Positions 25,784 through 36,200 of a DNA stretch of 64,000 nt are shown in pieces. The translations under genes were made by a program, and so were the position numbers. Under the pieces are notes generated by a model. The model searched no databases. It saw only the letters and a program-made list of their open reading frames with translations, and was not told where the DNA came from. The stretch comes from Paraburkholderia sp. BL21I4N1 (GTDB taxonomy: Bacteria; Pseudomonadota; Gammaproteobacteria; Burkholderiales; Burkholderiaceae), in the NCBI RefSeq assembly GCF_002973525.1, contig NZ_PVEN01000002.1, positions 434,001-498,000 on the forward strand. Reading direction: 5' to 3'. Positions within the stretch are counted from its first letter, which is position 1. Each line of letters starts with the position of its first letter.

Positions 25784-26305
25784 TCAATGACGGTGCGTGT
25801 TGAACAACGCGATGGCCAGCCTATCCTTCGCAGGCCAACGCGACCCGCACAAGCCCTTGAAGACGGCGATCTGGCGGGTCTCGGTCGCGATGCGTTCTTT
25901 ATCCGCATCACGGCGCTTCTGGACCTCCGGCAAGGTGGCCACCACCGACATCACGAGCTGGTCGTGGTTCATCGGCATATTGGCCAGCGAGGGATTGAAC
26001 AGCAACAGCCAGTGGCGCAGGTCTTGGTCCGAATGCGCTTTCGCCTCGGCCTCGGTGAGCAGCGAGTTTCGGTTAGGGTCCTGCAGCGACGCCGGCAGAG
26101 GCTGCACCCCCAGGCGGAGGCATGCCTCGCGCGACACAAGCGCCGGGTTGACCGCCACCTGCTGGGCGGCGATCTGCTCCGGCGTGAGCGGTGCGGGCCC
26201 GGTGTGGTGGTGCAGGAGCTTGGTCACACCGATGGTGGCGGCGAAGAGCACGCACAGACCGGCGAGGAGGGCAGCGCCTTGTTGGATACGAGGATCGAGT
26301 TGCAT
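25784..26305 (-). CDS. Membrane-anchored protein, function unknown
   Basis: 173 residues from the ATG at 26305, two bases before the stop of the upstream gene is completed (TGATATG). An in-frame ATG at 26323 would overlap that gene. A single N-terminal transmembrane helix (GAALLAGLCVLFAATIGVTKLL) precedes a periplasmic or cytoplasmic helical domain rich in E, Q and R. It contains two cysteines (EACLRLG and KGLCGSRW). The tight gene order implies co-transcription with 26307-26909. Confidence 0.6.
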   Translation of the reverse strand: MQLDPRIQQGAALLAGLCVLFAATIGVTKLLHHHTGPAPLTPEQIAAQQVAVNPALVSREACLRLGVQPLPASLQDPNRNSLLTEAEAKAHSDQDLRHWLLLFNPSLANMPMNHDQLVMSVVATLPEVQKRRDADKERIATETRQIAVFKGLCGSRWPAKDRLAIALFNTHRH

Positions 26306-26306
26306 A

Positions 26307-26909
26307 TCAGTAGAGGGCCTCATGGATGGCTTGTTTCGGGTTGGCGAAGAACTGCCCTCCTTGCGTGAAAATCCCCGGTGCGCACAGGTTCACGCGGTCG
26401 CCGACTTGGGTGGTCTGAAGTGCTTCCGGGTCAAGCTGGTTGTAGACGACGGCGTTTGCCGGAGTGCCCGGCGCGTTGCACTGGTAACCCCCTTCGACCC
26501 ACCAGTTGGCCCAGCACATTGCGATCATCCAGAAGCCCAGGGCGGCGAGCAGCCCCAGGAACGCGAACCCGGCGACGAAAAGGTGACCGTGGCGGCGTTC
26601 CGCTCGGATGTCCATGGCGAGCTTTTGAACGTCCGCCGGAGAGAAGTCCAGGTCGACCTCGTGTTCCCGCCCGTCGCGCCGGGCCTGCTTGAACTGGTCC
26701 AGCTTGGTGGTCATCCACTCGTGGTTGTGGACGTGAACGGCATGTCGCCGGCGGAAGATCCAGTACCGGAAAGCAACCAGGGCCATGACCGTCAGGACGG
26801 CGACCAGCATGAGCACGACCAGATCGGCCGTGCTGCCCGGGTCCAGGAGCGAGGGAACGTAGGAATGCCCAGCCCAATACGCGGCGCTGGGGACGGTGGT
26901 GCTCTGCAT
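26307..26909 (-). CDS. Two-helix membrane protein, function unknown
   Basis: 200 residues from the ATG at 26909 with AGGAGGAG upstream. Transmembrane segments lie near residues 29-50 (LVVLMLVAVLTVMALVAF) and 108-133 (LFVAGFAFLGLLAALGFW), with a charged cytoplasmic loop (FRRRHAVHVHNHEW). The C-terminal domain after CWANWWVEGGYQC has paired cysteines, so it is probably periplasmic. First gene of a three-gene membrane operon. A role in a transfer apparatus is possible but not shown. Confidence 0.6.
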   Translation of the reverse strand: MQSTTVPSAAYWAGHSYVPSLLDPGSTADLVVLMLVAVLTVMALVAFRYWIFRRRHAVHVHNHEWMTTKLDQFKQARRDGREHEVDLDFSPADVQKLAMDIRAERRHGHLFVAGFAFLGLLAALGFWMIAMCWANWWVEGGYQCNAPGTPANAVVYNQLDPEALQTTQVGDRVNLCAPGIFTQGGQFFANPKQAIHEALY

Positions 26910-26961
26910 GAGGTCTCCTCCTCGTCGATGCCCACACAGCCGGGTGAGCGTCCGTCATCCA

Positions 26962-27005
26962 CACTTAGCAGCTCTACACCGTCTGTCAAGCTGTGCCCTG
27001 GCACA
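26962..27005 (-). promoter_or_regulatory. Element-type promoter with palindromic operator
   Basis: -35 TTGACA (26984-26989), 16-bp spacer, TGC, -10 TAAGTG (26962-26967). The palindrome at 26992-27005 ends 2 bp upstream of -35. Confidence 0.75.
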
Positions 27006-27007
27006 AG

Positions 27008-27031
27008 CAAGCCCGGATTCGTCCGGGCTTG
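27008..27031. terminator. Terminator of the coupling ATPase operon
   Basis: A 10-bp stem, CAAGCCCGGA with TCCGGGCTTG, and loop TTCG. On the minus strand it follows the stop at 27041. Confidence 0.8.
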
Positions 27032-27040
27032 CGGGCGGGG

Positions 27041-30000
27041 TCAGGCGGCGGCCTTCGTCGCGTCGTTGGCGGCGGCCTTGGCTCGGCGATCCAGTTCGTC
27101 GTAGACCGTCGGGATGCCCTGCAGCGCGGCAAAAACTCGGATCTGGTCGACTGAGAGCTTGCCGATGGTGTCGCACAGGTCACGACGAGGCATACCACCT
27201 CGCTTCACGTTGATCATGCCAACGTAGCGGTGGTGCAACAGGCCCCAGTCGTCCTCGGGGAACAGCTCGACGACCGAGCCGTTCGGACCTACCTCTTTGT
27301 TCTTCGGGTCCTGCACGTAGAACCGCGGGGGCTTGTAGTCGTCGTGCTCGACGGCGCCACCCATGAACTTACGGCTCAAGGCACCTGTGGCACGCCGGGT
27401 CAGCGCCGACGCGAGCGCGCCGGTACCCCGTACGACTTCCCAGAGGTTGGTGGTGACCGCGCCCACGGAGAACATCAACGCGAGCTTGGCCAGGGACGCC
27501 GGCAGACGGCCGGAACGGTCGTTCGGGTTGTTCAAGGCTTCACGGTCCGCCTTGGTGAGGAGGACGTCCGTCGGGCGGCTCAGGTCGTAGCGCAAGCGCT
27601 TGAGCATCGCGAGCCGCTGGTTCGGGTTCAGCTCAGGCTTGCCGATCCGGGCGGAGTCGAGCGCGTCCAGGTGGGCACGCTGGAAATCGTTCGAGGTGAT
27701 TTCCTTGAGGCCGCCCGACAGGTAGTAGCTGTACTGGTGCACCCGCTGCCGCATCATGCGATCGTTGGCCCAGGCGTGGCTCGCGGGCAGGGACCGCATC
27801 ACGCACCACGACACGAAGTTGCCCATGAACGCCTTGGCGGCATCCTCGCCCAACCGGTCGTAGAAGGCATTGACCGTCTGCGACGCGAACACGCACCGGA
27901 GGCCCAGGCTACGGGCAATCGACAGCAGCGAGCCTTCGTCGGACGTGCTCTTCCGGCTCAGCAGCAGGTGGGCCTCGTCGACGATGCACAGCAGCGGACG
28001 CTGCTCCGGGAACTGCTTCTGCCAGTCGCTCACGGCCCCGCGGGCCTTCACGGCGTTGAACACGCGCTTCTTGGCCAGCGTGGTGATGACCACGCCGGCT
28101 TCCTGGTACAGGGTCTCGGGCAGGGAGATCCCCACCACGGCGCCGCGCATGCAAGCCAGCAGGTCGCAGCCCTTTTCCAGGGAGGCCCAGTGCACGATCT
28201 TCTCGTTGGACATGATCGGGGTGAACATGGTCGACAGCGTTCCACGAATGTCGGACCGCATGTCGGCCCGCAGCTTCGGCAGGTCGGATGCGGCAAACTT
28301 CAAAGCTTGCACGATCAGCATGCCCCGGTTGTTGTTCGCCTTCACGTCGGGGTGGTTCTTCAACCAGCCGAGGATCCCGGCACCACCGCTAACGGACGGA
28401 GCGTTGGACGGCGGCGGCAGTTGGCCGGTCTTCGGATCCGGCACCGGCGGCGTGCCGCTGATGAACATCAAATCTTCCAGGTACGACATGGCGAAGTCGC
28501 TCAACGCCGCGAAGTGCCAGAAGTAATGACGAACGGCATCGGCGAACGGTTGCGGCACGTTCTGACCGTTGCGCTCACGCCACGCCACATACTCCATCCA
28601 GCTCGTGTAAGGACGGTTCGTGTCGGGGTTGGTCTTCCCTTGGGCATCCTTGTCCAGGTGGTCGGACCAAGCCTGGTAGCTGATGAAGCCACGAACTTTC
28701 GCCTTGTTCGCCAGTTCAATCTGTTCCAGCTCGTAGCAGCTCCACAGGAGGCGGGCCGTGTGGCGCAGCCAGTTCGCGGCGCTGACCGTCCAGAAGTCCG
28801 ACAGGTCGCTGTCGTCGTTGGTGGCCGCCAGGAGGGCGGTCGTCACCTGCTCGGGCGTCATGCCTTCGAGCAGCGCCAGCGCGGCCCCGCCCGGTTCAGG
28901 CGTGACGTGGATGATCTCGATCACCTCGCCCAGACCCTGCGCACGCAAGGCCTGGATGATCTCGGAGGGTAGCGAGCCCTTGCCGTCGAGAAGCAAGGCC
29001 CCGCCGCAGTTCTCGAACACGCCGTTACGGAACTGACCGTAGGCGAGCCACTGCTGGGCCACCGGCGTGATGAGACCGCCGGTTTTGCCGGCACCGGTCT
29101 CCCCGATCACCAACAGGTGGGTGGTCAGGTCTTCGTGCGCCGACAGCCCCATGTACGAGTCCGGGTCCGGGGCCAACGGGTCGCACTTGTTCAGCTTCAG
29201 ATGGCCCCGCGCGGTCGCGAGGACGATCACCGGACCGTTCTTGGCGAAGTTCGACGCCGTGTTGATCTGCGCCTGGCGCATCGTCATCGCATCGTTGTCG
29301 TTCGGCGACTGGAAGTTTTCCGGGAGCTTGAACAGGCGGTCCTCGCCGGAGCGGTTGGCGATCAACGACTCCAGGATCGGACGCGCCAGCATCAAGAAGG
29401 TGCCGGCGGCCACCACGGGCCCGGCCAGCGCCGGGATGTACCGGGCGGCGGCGGTCTGAACGGCGAAGATGCCGAGCGTGTATTGCGCGGTCGGACGGAT
29501 GATGTAGCGCCAGTTCCGACCGAGCAGGGCCAAGGTTCCGATGGCGTACGCGGCTTGCGTCAGCACGAAACCGGGAATGCCCATGTGACCGGTGGCCATG
29601 ACGGCTTCCGACGCGACGGTGACCAGCGAGTGTGCGTACAGCAGGGCGGTCTCGGCCAGGCTGGACCCGCCGTAGCCGATCTCGCAGTCGTCGCCGTACG
29701 CCTTCACAAACTGCACGAGCGGGGTACCGTTGCCGGACACGGCACCGTCCCCTTCCTTGTCCTGCAGATCGAACGGAGCGAGGGTGGTGGGGGGGATCTT
29801 GCGCCGGAAAAGCTCGGCGACTTGCAGTTTCACGTTTTTGCTGATCCGCTCACGGGCGCGGCCCATGAGTCCGGTGTAGGCCATGCCTTGACCAGCGTCC
29901 TTACGCAGCGCGGGCGTCAGACGTTCGATGAACGCGGCGGCATTCCGGTCGTAGGGCGGAGCCTTGACCTTCGGGGCCACAGCCGCGGCGGTGCCGGTGC

Positions 30001-30043
30001 TCGCGTTGGGGTCCGTCGGTTCGGCCGTTTGAACGTCGTGCAT
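27041..30043 (-). CDS. VirD4/TraD-like coupling ATPase of a conjugation system
   Basis: 1000 residues. I chose the ATG at 30043, which has GGGAGGA upstream, over one 12 bases earlier. Hydrophobic segments lie near residues 155-225. Walker A is GETGAGKT at 314-321, Walker B is CIVDEAH near 690, and a glutamine motif follows (VFASQTVNAFYD). The insertion between the Walker motifs is long (about 365 residues), as in DotL/TrbC-type proteins. Coupling proteins bring DNA or protein substrates to a type IV secretion channel. No other core type IV genes are recognisable in the window, so they may lie beyond 64 kb. Confidence 0.78.
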   Translation of the reverse strand: MHDVQTAEPTDPNASTGTAAAVAPKVKAPPYDRNAAAFIERLTPALRKDAGQGMAYTGLMGRARERISKNVKLQVAELFRRKIPPTTLAPFDLQDKEGDGAVSGNGTPLVQFVKAYGDDCEIGYGGSSLAETALLYAHSLVTVASEAVMATGHMGIPGFVLTQAAYAIGTLALLGRNWRYIIRPTAQYTLGIFAVQTAAARYIPALAGPVVAAGTFLMLARPILESLIANRSGEDRLFKLPENFQSPNDNDAMTMRQAQINTASNFAKNGPVIVLATARGHLKLNKCDPLAPDPDSYMGLSAHEDLTTHLLVIGETGAGKTGGLITPVAQQWLAYGQFRNGVFENCGGALLLDGKGSLPSEIIQALRAQGLGEVIEIIHVTPEPGGAALALLEGMTPEQVTTALLAATNDDSDLSDFWTVSAANWLRHTARLLWSCYELEQIELANKAKVRGFISYQAWSDHLDKDAQGKTNPDTNRPYTSWMEYVAWRERNGQNVPQPFADAVRHYFWHFAALSDFAMSYLEDLMFISGTPPVPDPKTGQLPPPSNAPSVSGGAGILGWLKNHPDVKANNNRGMLIVQALKFAASDLPKLRADMRSDIRGTLSTMFTPIMSNEKIVHWASLEKGCDLLACMRGAVVGISLPETLYQEAGVVITTLAKKRVFNAVKARGAVSDWQKQFPEQRPLLCIVDEAHLLLSRKSTSDEGSLLSIARSLGLRCVFASQTVNAFYDRLGEDAAKAFMGNFVSWCVMRSLPASHAWANDRMMRQRVHQYSYYLSGGLKEITSNDFQRAHLDALDSARIGKPELNPNQRLAMLKRLRYDLSRPTDVLLTKADREALNNPNDRSGRLPASLAKLALMFSVGAVTTNLWEVVRGTGALASALTRRATGALSRKFMGGAVEHDDYKPPRFYVQDPKNKEVGPNGSVVELFPEDDWGLLHHRYVGMINVKRGGMPRRDLCDTIGKLSVDQIRVFAALQGIPTVYDELDRRAKAAANDATKAAA

Positions 30044-30058
30044 GGTTCCTCCCATGGA

Positions 30059-30445
30059 TCAGTTGAAGAAGTGCTGCGCCGACGCGGACAGCGCCTGGGT
30101 GTAGCTGTCGTTCAGCACGTAGCTCACAACGATCAGCACCGCGCCGACGATCAGCATGCGGCGCGAGACCCACACGCGGATGTCCCGGCGGATGAACTGG
30201 TCACGCACGTTGTTGCGCAGGTTGTCTCGGGTGCGAATTTGGGGACGTTCGGCCGCCACGTGGTAGAAGCCCTCCCGTACGGCCAACGCTTTCGTCGGGC
30301 CGAACACCAACCGACCGATAAAGTCGAACACCTTGCTCCGCCACGAGATTTCATCGGCCAAGGCTCCGTACTGCAACGCGGGCGTGGGCTTCTGACGGTC
30401 GGGGCGACCGGTCGTGGTCGGAACATTGGGTTGCTTCTGGTTCAA
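30059..30445 (-). CDS. Small membrane protein upstream of the coupling ATPase
   Basis: 128 residues. The TTG at 30445 has AAGGAG 8 bases upstream, and no ATG fits. The soluble N-terminus ends in a conserved-looking basic stretch (RRDIRVWVSRRM) leading into one transmembrane helix (LIVGAVLIVVSYVL) near the C-terminus. It lies only 15 bases before the coupling ATPase gene and is probably its membrane partner. Confidence 0.6.
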   Translation of the reverse strand: MNQKQPNVPTTTGRPDRQKPTPALQYGALADEISWRSKVFDFIGRLVFGPTKALAVREGFYHVAAERPQIRTRDNLRNNVRDQFIRRDIRVWVSRRMLIVGAVLIVVSYVLNDSYTQALSASAQHFFN

Positions 30446-30473
30446 GGTCTTCTCCTTGCCGTGCGGTTGGTTC

Positions 30474-30537
30474 AAGATGGCAGGTCCGGGTGGCAAGTCA
30501 AGTCTGAGAAGTGCAAAACCAGGGGTGCCATAGCACC
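30474..30537 (-). promoter_or_regulatory. Element-type promoter with distal palindrome
   Basis: -35 TTGACT (30496-30501), 16-bp spacer, TGC, weak -10 CATCTT (30474-30479). The palindrome GGTGCCATAGCACC (30524-30537) lies 22 bp upstream of -35. It extends to a 20-base hairpin (30521-30540) that also follows the stop of 30553-32193 and may terminate it. Confidence 0.65.
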
Positions 30538-30552
30538 CCTCTTGCCACCTGG

Positions 30553-32193
30553 TTACGGCTGACTGTTCGCCTTGGCCCAGGCGTCCAGCTTGGCGTTGGC
30601 CGCGTTGAGCTGGGCTTGCTCGCGAGCCAACGCATCGGCCTGGCGGACCACCGGCGCACGATGTACCGGCGCGGGCGTGGGACGGTGCACCACCGCAGGT
30701 GCCGGCGCGGTACCGGTGATCGCTGCCACGGGTGCCGCGGGTGCAGCGGGTGCCACGGGTGCCACGGGTGCCACGGGCGTCGGATCCGAACCGCTCGAAC
30801 CGATCCATACCCCAGCCACGATCACCAGGAGCACGGCCAGCCCGATGCCAACCGGCTTGATGGAGCTGGGGAGGTTGGCAAAAGCGAGGCCGGCACGAGC
30901 GGGTGCGGCCCCCCAGGATGCGTCGTGGACGGCCATCCCTTCAGGAGCGGTAACGGCGACGTTGATCCGGTTCGCCATCCTCGCCAGGTTCGCTCCGCCA
31001 AGGTCGACAGCTTTGGCTGCAGCATCGAGCAACTCCGAATCGGCATAGCCCACGGCCTTCAGTTCCGTGAAGGTTTGGGCCAGCCGTTCGTGCGCCGTCC
31101 TGTAGGCAAACTGAGCCCGGATACGAGCGTTGGAGTCGGCCTCTTCCTCCGCCGTGTCGTACGCGTCGGCGGCGGCTTCGAGGGCGCAGTACTCCTCCAG
31201 TGCACGGTTTTCCAGGGGGGCGTTCCGCGCGTAGCGACGGGCGTCCGCAGCAATGAGGCGTGCGGAGTCGAGCATGCTCTCCGCGGCTTCGGTCACCTTC
31301 GGATCGGGATCCTTGCCCTCCATCTGGTACTCGGCGAGCACGTCCCCAAGGGCCTTCGCCGCAGCTTCCGCGTCGGCCACGCGGCCCTCGACCGCTTCGG
31401 GTTGGGCGCCCTCGATGGCGGAAACCGCCTGCACCACCTTCCCCGTGGCGTCGACCACCTTGGCGCCAATGCCTTCGAGAGGGGGGCGCTGCGGTTGCAC
31501 GGGTTGAGGCTCCCCCGTCGCATCGACCACCGGGGTGTGCTGCTCGACGGGTGCCTTGGCATGAGCAGCAGGCGAGGCATCGCCCGTCATGCCGTCGAGC
31601 ATGGCTAGGGGATCCTCCGCCTCGACGGTCGGCGCAGCTTGCGCGGCCGGAACCGCCTGGGGTACGACGCTCGCGCTTTGCTGCGCCTTCAGCACCATCG
31701 TGTCGACGTGCTGGGCACCCTTTTCGATCTCGGCACGCAGGGCGTTGAGACGCTCGGTGATATGGGCTTCGGCCTCGATGGCCTCATCGGCGTCCACGAC
31801 CTCGTCGGGCTGGCTGAACCACTCGGTCGGCTCGCACCCCACGGCCTCAGCGGCCTCTACCGCCTGGAGCCATGCGTGTCGGGCGTCCCGGTACGCCTGC
31901 TTGCCGTCGTTGGCACTTTTGAGCTTGACCTGAAGCTGCGTGTCTTCCGCGAACGCAACGGTCATCTGCCCGGCGGGCTGCTTGCGCAGCTCGGCCATGA
32001 GCTGGCTGGCCTGTTCCAGACTCAGGTTCTGCATGAAGATCGTGGTGAGCTGGCGCTGCACCTCGTCGAACGCAGCGAGCGTGTTCTGCGCGGCGTCGAC
32101 ATACTCCCGCGCGGCCATCTTCACGAGCACCGCGGCGTTGCCCAGGTTGTTCCAGGCGTAGTTGACCTCGGTCTCCAACGTTTTCTTGTCCAT
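30553..32193 (-). CDS. Large coiled-coil protein with one C-terminal membrane segment
   Basis: 546 residues from the ATG at 32193, with GGAGGAG upstream. The first 440 residues are soluble, helical, Ala/Glu-rich and probably coiled-coil (EAEAHITERLNALRAEIEKG; AEEEADSNARIRAQFAYRTA). A transmembrane helix follows near 443-462 (PVGIGLAVLLVIVAGVWIG). The outside tail has short repeats (APVAPVAPAAPAAPVA) and a Gln/Ala helix. The tail-anchored layout suggests a scaffold crossing the inner membrane, perhaps for the nearby ATPase. No family recognised. Confidence 0.6.
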   Translation of the reverse strand: MDKKTLETEVNYAWNNLGNAAVLVKMAAREYVDAAQNTLAAFDEVQRQLTTIFMQNLSLEQASQLMAELRKQPAGQMTVAFAEDTQLQVKLKSANDGKQAYRDARHAWLQAVEAAEAVGCEPTEWFSQPDEVVDADEAIEAEAHITERLNALRAEIEKGAQHVDTMVLKAQQSASVVPQAVPAAQAAPTVEAEDPLAMLDGMTGDASPAAHAKAPVEQHTPVVDATGEPQPVQPQRPPLEGIGAKVVDATGKVVQAVSAIEGAQPEAVEGRVADAEAAAKALGDVLAEYQMEGKDPDPKVTEAAESMLDSARLIAADARRYARNAPLENRALEEYCALEAAADAYDTAEEEADSNARIRAQFAYRTAHERLAQTFTELKAVGYADSELLDAAAKAVDLGGANLARMANRINVAVTAPEGMAVHDASWGAAPARAGLAFANLPSSIKPVGIGLAVLLVIVAGVWIGSSGSDPTPVAPVAPVAPAAPAAPVAAITGTAPAPAVVHRPTPAPVHRAPVVRQADALAREQAQLNAANAKLDAWAKANSQP

Positions 32194-32261
32194 CGTCTAT
32201 CTCCTCCAGAGATGTTTGAATGGGGCAGGGCGACCGGCGGCCGCCCTGGACGTCCGGTTGA

Positions 32262-32975
32262 TCAGACGGACGGGACCGGCGTCAGCACGAGCTTCGCTTT
32301 CGCGGGCGAGGTGACGGTGTGCACCACGTACGACGTGGCCTTGTTGCTGTTGGGGATCGCAGCGTCCAGAAGGCCGCGCACCCAGTCCGCATCACGCGCC
32401 ATCACGTACACGCCGATGGTCACCGGCTTGTCGGACTTGCTGGCCAGCTCGCCGGCCTTGCTGATCAGCGCGCCAACGCGCGGATCGTGGGTCTTCATGC
32501 CGGCGGGCGGCAGGCCGATGTCGGTGTGGTTCCAGCCCGGCATTTCCTTGCTGGTCTGCTTCCCGTCCTTGTCGTGGTCGTGGACCATCTCGGTCGACAC
32601 GATGACCTGCTGCTGCGCGTTCATCGCGGTCAACTGATCCTGCAGAACCTTGGCACCTGCACGCGCGTTGTCGAGTTGCTTCTGCACCGACGCGGCGTAG
32701 CTCTCAGCGCCCAGCAAGACAGCACCACCGGCGCAACCGATTCCGGCGCCGGCGAGGCCATGGCCGGTGAGCACGCCGACCACACCCCCGACGGCTGCAC
32801 CACCGATGCAACCGAGGGCTGCGCCGCCGGTTGCAGCGGCACCGCTCTGGTTCGAAATGCCGAGGTGATGGCCCAGCGATTCGCTCGTGTCGTTGATCGA
32901 CGCGCAGCCAGCGGTGAGGCTGACCGACGCAGCAAGGGCCACGAACGTGACCGAGGTTTTGAGGGTGTTGCGCAT
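32262..32975 (-). CDS. Glycine-zipper lipoprotein
   Basis: 237 residues from the ATG at 32975 with GGGAGGA upstream. The lipobox is LTAGC at about residue 24. Residues 45-90 are a glycine-zipper membrane segment (GGAALGCIGGAAVGGVVGVL and GAGIGCAGGAVLLGA). A periplasmic domain follows with a His/Asp-rich part (MVHDHDKDG). Such lipoproteins insert in the outer membrane or stabilise envelope complexes. It has its own promoter and palindrome upstream. Confidence 0.7.
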   Translation of the reverse strand: MRNTLKTSVTFVALAASVSLTAGCASINDTSESLGHHLGISNQSGAAATGGAALGCIGGAAVGGVVGVLTGHGLAGAGIGCAGGAVLLGAESYAASVQKQLDNARAGAKVLQDQLTAMNAQQQVIVSTEMVHDHDKDGKQTSKEMPGWNHTDIGLPPAGMKTHDPRVGALISKAGELASKSDKPVTIGVYVMARDADWVRGLLDAAIPNSNKATSYVVHTVTSPAKAKLVLTPVPSV

Positions 32976-33022
32976 GGGGTGGATCCTCCCGAACGTTAGG
33001 GCCGTGTGAGGCCGATCCCCCA

Positions 33023-33066
33023 CATCTAGCAGCTTCATGGGGTATGTCAATCCGTGCCAGGGCACG
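33023..33066 (-). promoter_or_regulatory. Element-type promoter with palindromic operator
   Basis: -35 TTGACA (33045-33050), 16-bp spacer, TGC, -10 TAGATG (33023-33028). The palindrome at 33053-33066 ends 2 bp upstream and extends symmetrically to 20 bases (33050-33069). Confidence 0.78.
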
Positions 33067-33145
33067 GATTAAAACAACTGGAAAAGGCGGGCGATCCGGC
33101 TTCGCCCCGTCACCTGGGGAGGGGCGAAGCCTTGGGGGTTGGGCA

Positions 33146-33174
33146 CAAAAATGCCCCGGGGCAAACCCGGGGCA
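33146..33174. terminator. Terminator of the giant-protein gene
   Basis: Stem TGCCCCGGG with CCCGGGGCA (33152-33174) and loop GCAAA. On the minus strand it is followed by TTTTTG after the stop at 33219. Confidence 0.85.
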
Positions 33175-33218
33175 GGGGCCCTGCCCATGCCGGACAGGGC
33201 GGGAGGAGACGTTGCGGA

Positions 33219-36200
33219 TCAGCGGCGGCGCTCGTACTCGACGTCGAGGCTCAACTTCAACTCGCGGAGCTTGCCAAGATCCTGGGCAGGGCCCGTCTGG
33301 GTCCGGCTCACGCCTTGCGCCTGGTTCACCGGCGGCAGGCCCAGGCGTGCACGCTGCGCGGCTTCGGCCTTCGCACCACGCAGGCCCAGGTCCTCCCACT
33401 GACGTCGTGCTTCGTCCGAGTTCTCGCGTACACGTTCGTTGTGCTCGTGGACCTGCGGGGCCAGCGGCTTGTTCGGATCCACCACGATGGGCGACGCGTC
33501 CTTCCGTTCCTGCGAGCCAGCGCCACCCGTCCGGGACATCAGGCTGTCCAAGATCTGATCGGCGCCCGTGATCTGCTGCTTCGGCGCCTGCGCACCCGAC
33601 TGGCCCGGCGGCAGCAGCTTGGCCTCGCGCTCGACGATGGGGCGCTCGGCCTGCTGGGTCGGCGCGGCAGGGACACCTACCGCACGGACCGGTTCGCGGT
33701 CGCCACCCGTCCACGACATGAGGCTGTCCAGGATCTCATCGGTCCCCGTGAGCTGCTGCTGGGGCACCTGCGCGCCCGACTGACCCGGGGGCAGGAGCTT
33801 CGCTTCACGCTCGACGATCGGACGATCGGCCTGCTGGGTCTGCGACGCGGTGGGCATCAGCGGCGTGGCTTCGACCGGGCGCAGGTCCTCGGCCTTGCCC
33901 ACGCTGACCGTGGACGGTGCAACCACATGCGCTTCGGCGATGGGCTGCACCGCCTGTACCGGCTCCGCCGTGACGGCGGCCGGCACAAGCGTGGCCTGGC
34001 CCTGCTCACCGCGACCCTGCTGCTGGTTCTGCTCGGCGTTCTGCGCCTGGGCGTGGGTCCAGGTGTCCAGACGCGCGGCGAGGCCGCCGTTCTGGCGATT
34101 CGGCACGTGGGCCTCCATGGGGGCGATCTTGTGGCCGTGCTCGCGCACGAACGCCTGGGTCTTCGCTTCCAGGTGCTCGTGCAGGACGTCGTTCACGAAC
34201 GCGCGATCGTCCGGCACGATGGGCCCGCCCATCGCGTTGTTCAGGCGCGCGCCAGCGGTCATCATGTTGAGCGCGGGGCTGGTGCCACCGTCCAGGCTGT
34301 TCGCCTCGCGGTTCCACGGCGCGACACCTTCGACGGACTCGCCGCCCATCGACATGCTGTACGCGACGCCATGGGCGGTGAAGCCCTTCACGTGGATCGA
34401 GTTGAACCCGTCGTTCAGCACGTCGGCGTTCAGCGTCGCGGCGGGCGCGTTCATGGCGGCCTGAATCCCTGCTTGGCGTTGCGCTTCGGCGGAGAGTTCC
34501 TCGTGGGCCACGACCTTGGTCTGCTCGGCCGCGGCGCTGGCCAAGGTCGTGGCAGAGCCGGTCTTCTGGATGCGCTCGGGGTTCTGGACGCTTTCGTCGA
34601 GCCACGAGGCCATGCGTTCCTCGACGGTCATGGCCACCTCCTGTCGGACCTTCCCGTGCAGGGCCTCGTGCGCGTCGCGCTGCTGCGCTTCGTGGGCCAC
34701 GAAATCGTGCGGGGCCGCCGACCAGGTGGACTGGGGTACCACCCGTTGCTCACCGTTGGCGAGCTGGACGGTCTTCGGCTCCGTGCGGTACGCACGCAGT
34801 TCCACCGTGTCGCCGATCTTGACCCCGCCGACCTCGATGGCCTTCGGCAGATCCTTGCCCCAGACGGTGTGCTTCTCACCGTCCCGGCCTTCCACCACGG
34901 CGAACGGGGCGGGCTTCGCACCTTCCCGGTCCTGGTACGGGCGGATGCCTTGTTCGAGCAGCGTGCCGCGGGCGTAATGCTCGCTGGCCGTCCGGGCGTA
35001 GTCCGGTTGCGGGACGAACGGCAGAATCCCCTGAGCCGTGGCCAGCTCCATCTCCTTCGCCTGGTTCGCCAGCGCATCGTGCGTCGCGCGCTGCTGGGCG
35101 TCGTACTGCTCGAAGTTGTGCGGACGAGCGCTGAAGTGGACAGCCGTGGCCGGGTACTCCTCGCCGGTCTTCTGGTCGAGCTTCATGTATTTGGTCGTGT
35201 CCCCGCGCAGCTCCACGGTCATGCCGGGGAGCACGTTGCCCTCCTGGAGAGCACGCGGAATGTCGTGACCGAGGATGCGGCGCACGTTCCCCTCGCGATC
35301 CTCGATCGACGCGTAAGGCATGGGGTCCTGGCCGTTGATCTTCATGTCGTCGACCCCGTGATCGACCAGCTTCCCACGAGCGATGACTACCGCGTCCGTC
35401 TTCTGGTAGTCGGGCTCGGGCACAAACGGCCGGGCGACGGCCGCCTGGGCCGCCTCCTGGACCTTTGCCTTCGCCTGGACCTTTTCCAGCTCGACGCGGA
35501 CGGCGTTCTCCGCCTCCTGCAGCTCGTGGACCTTGGCGTTCTTCGCGGCGACCTCCGCGGCGTGTTCCTTCGCCATCGCGGTGCGGATCTCCTGCGGCGC
35601 GGTGAACTCGCTGCGTTCGAGCGGGGTGACCTGCAACGGCTTGAATCCGATCATCGACCGGCGGCGGCCGACGATCAGCTCGCCCTGGCCGGTCATCAGC
35701 GTCATGAACAGGTGGCCCTCGCTGGGCACGGTCCCAAGGACGGACGCGCCGATTTCCATGCGCAGCGCGAGACGGCCGTCCTCATGGGTGTCTTCGCGCT
35801 TGATCCAGTTGTACTGCTCCTGGACGGTGGCCCCGCTGCTCAGGTCACGGTCCGGGTCGGTGATCGGGTGACCGTGCTTCACGTCGTACGCGAACAGCGC
35901 GCCGAAGGCCTCACGCGCCTTTTCGCGGTTCTGCGCCACGGCCTCGGGGGTCCCGCGAAGCAGGGCGGAGCGCTCGGCGTGAAACGAAGCATGTTCCGCG
36001 GCCTTCACCAGGTCCAGCCGGATGCTATCCGGCCCGGTGGTGGTCATCCGGCTGACGTACATGGCCTCCTCGTGGGCCGTGTACGCATTGTCCAGAGCCA
36101 CGAACGAGTCGATGCGGCTGGTCCCTTCCGGCAGCGCCTTCAGGAACGCCGCGGCGTCGAACAGGCCCTGACGCTCGCCCTTGGCGTTCTTCACGAACCC

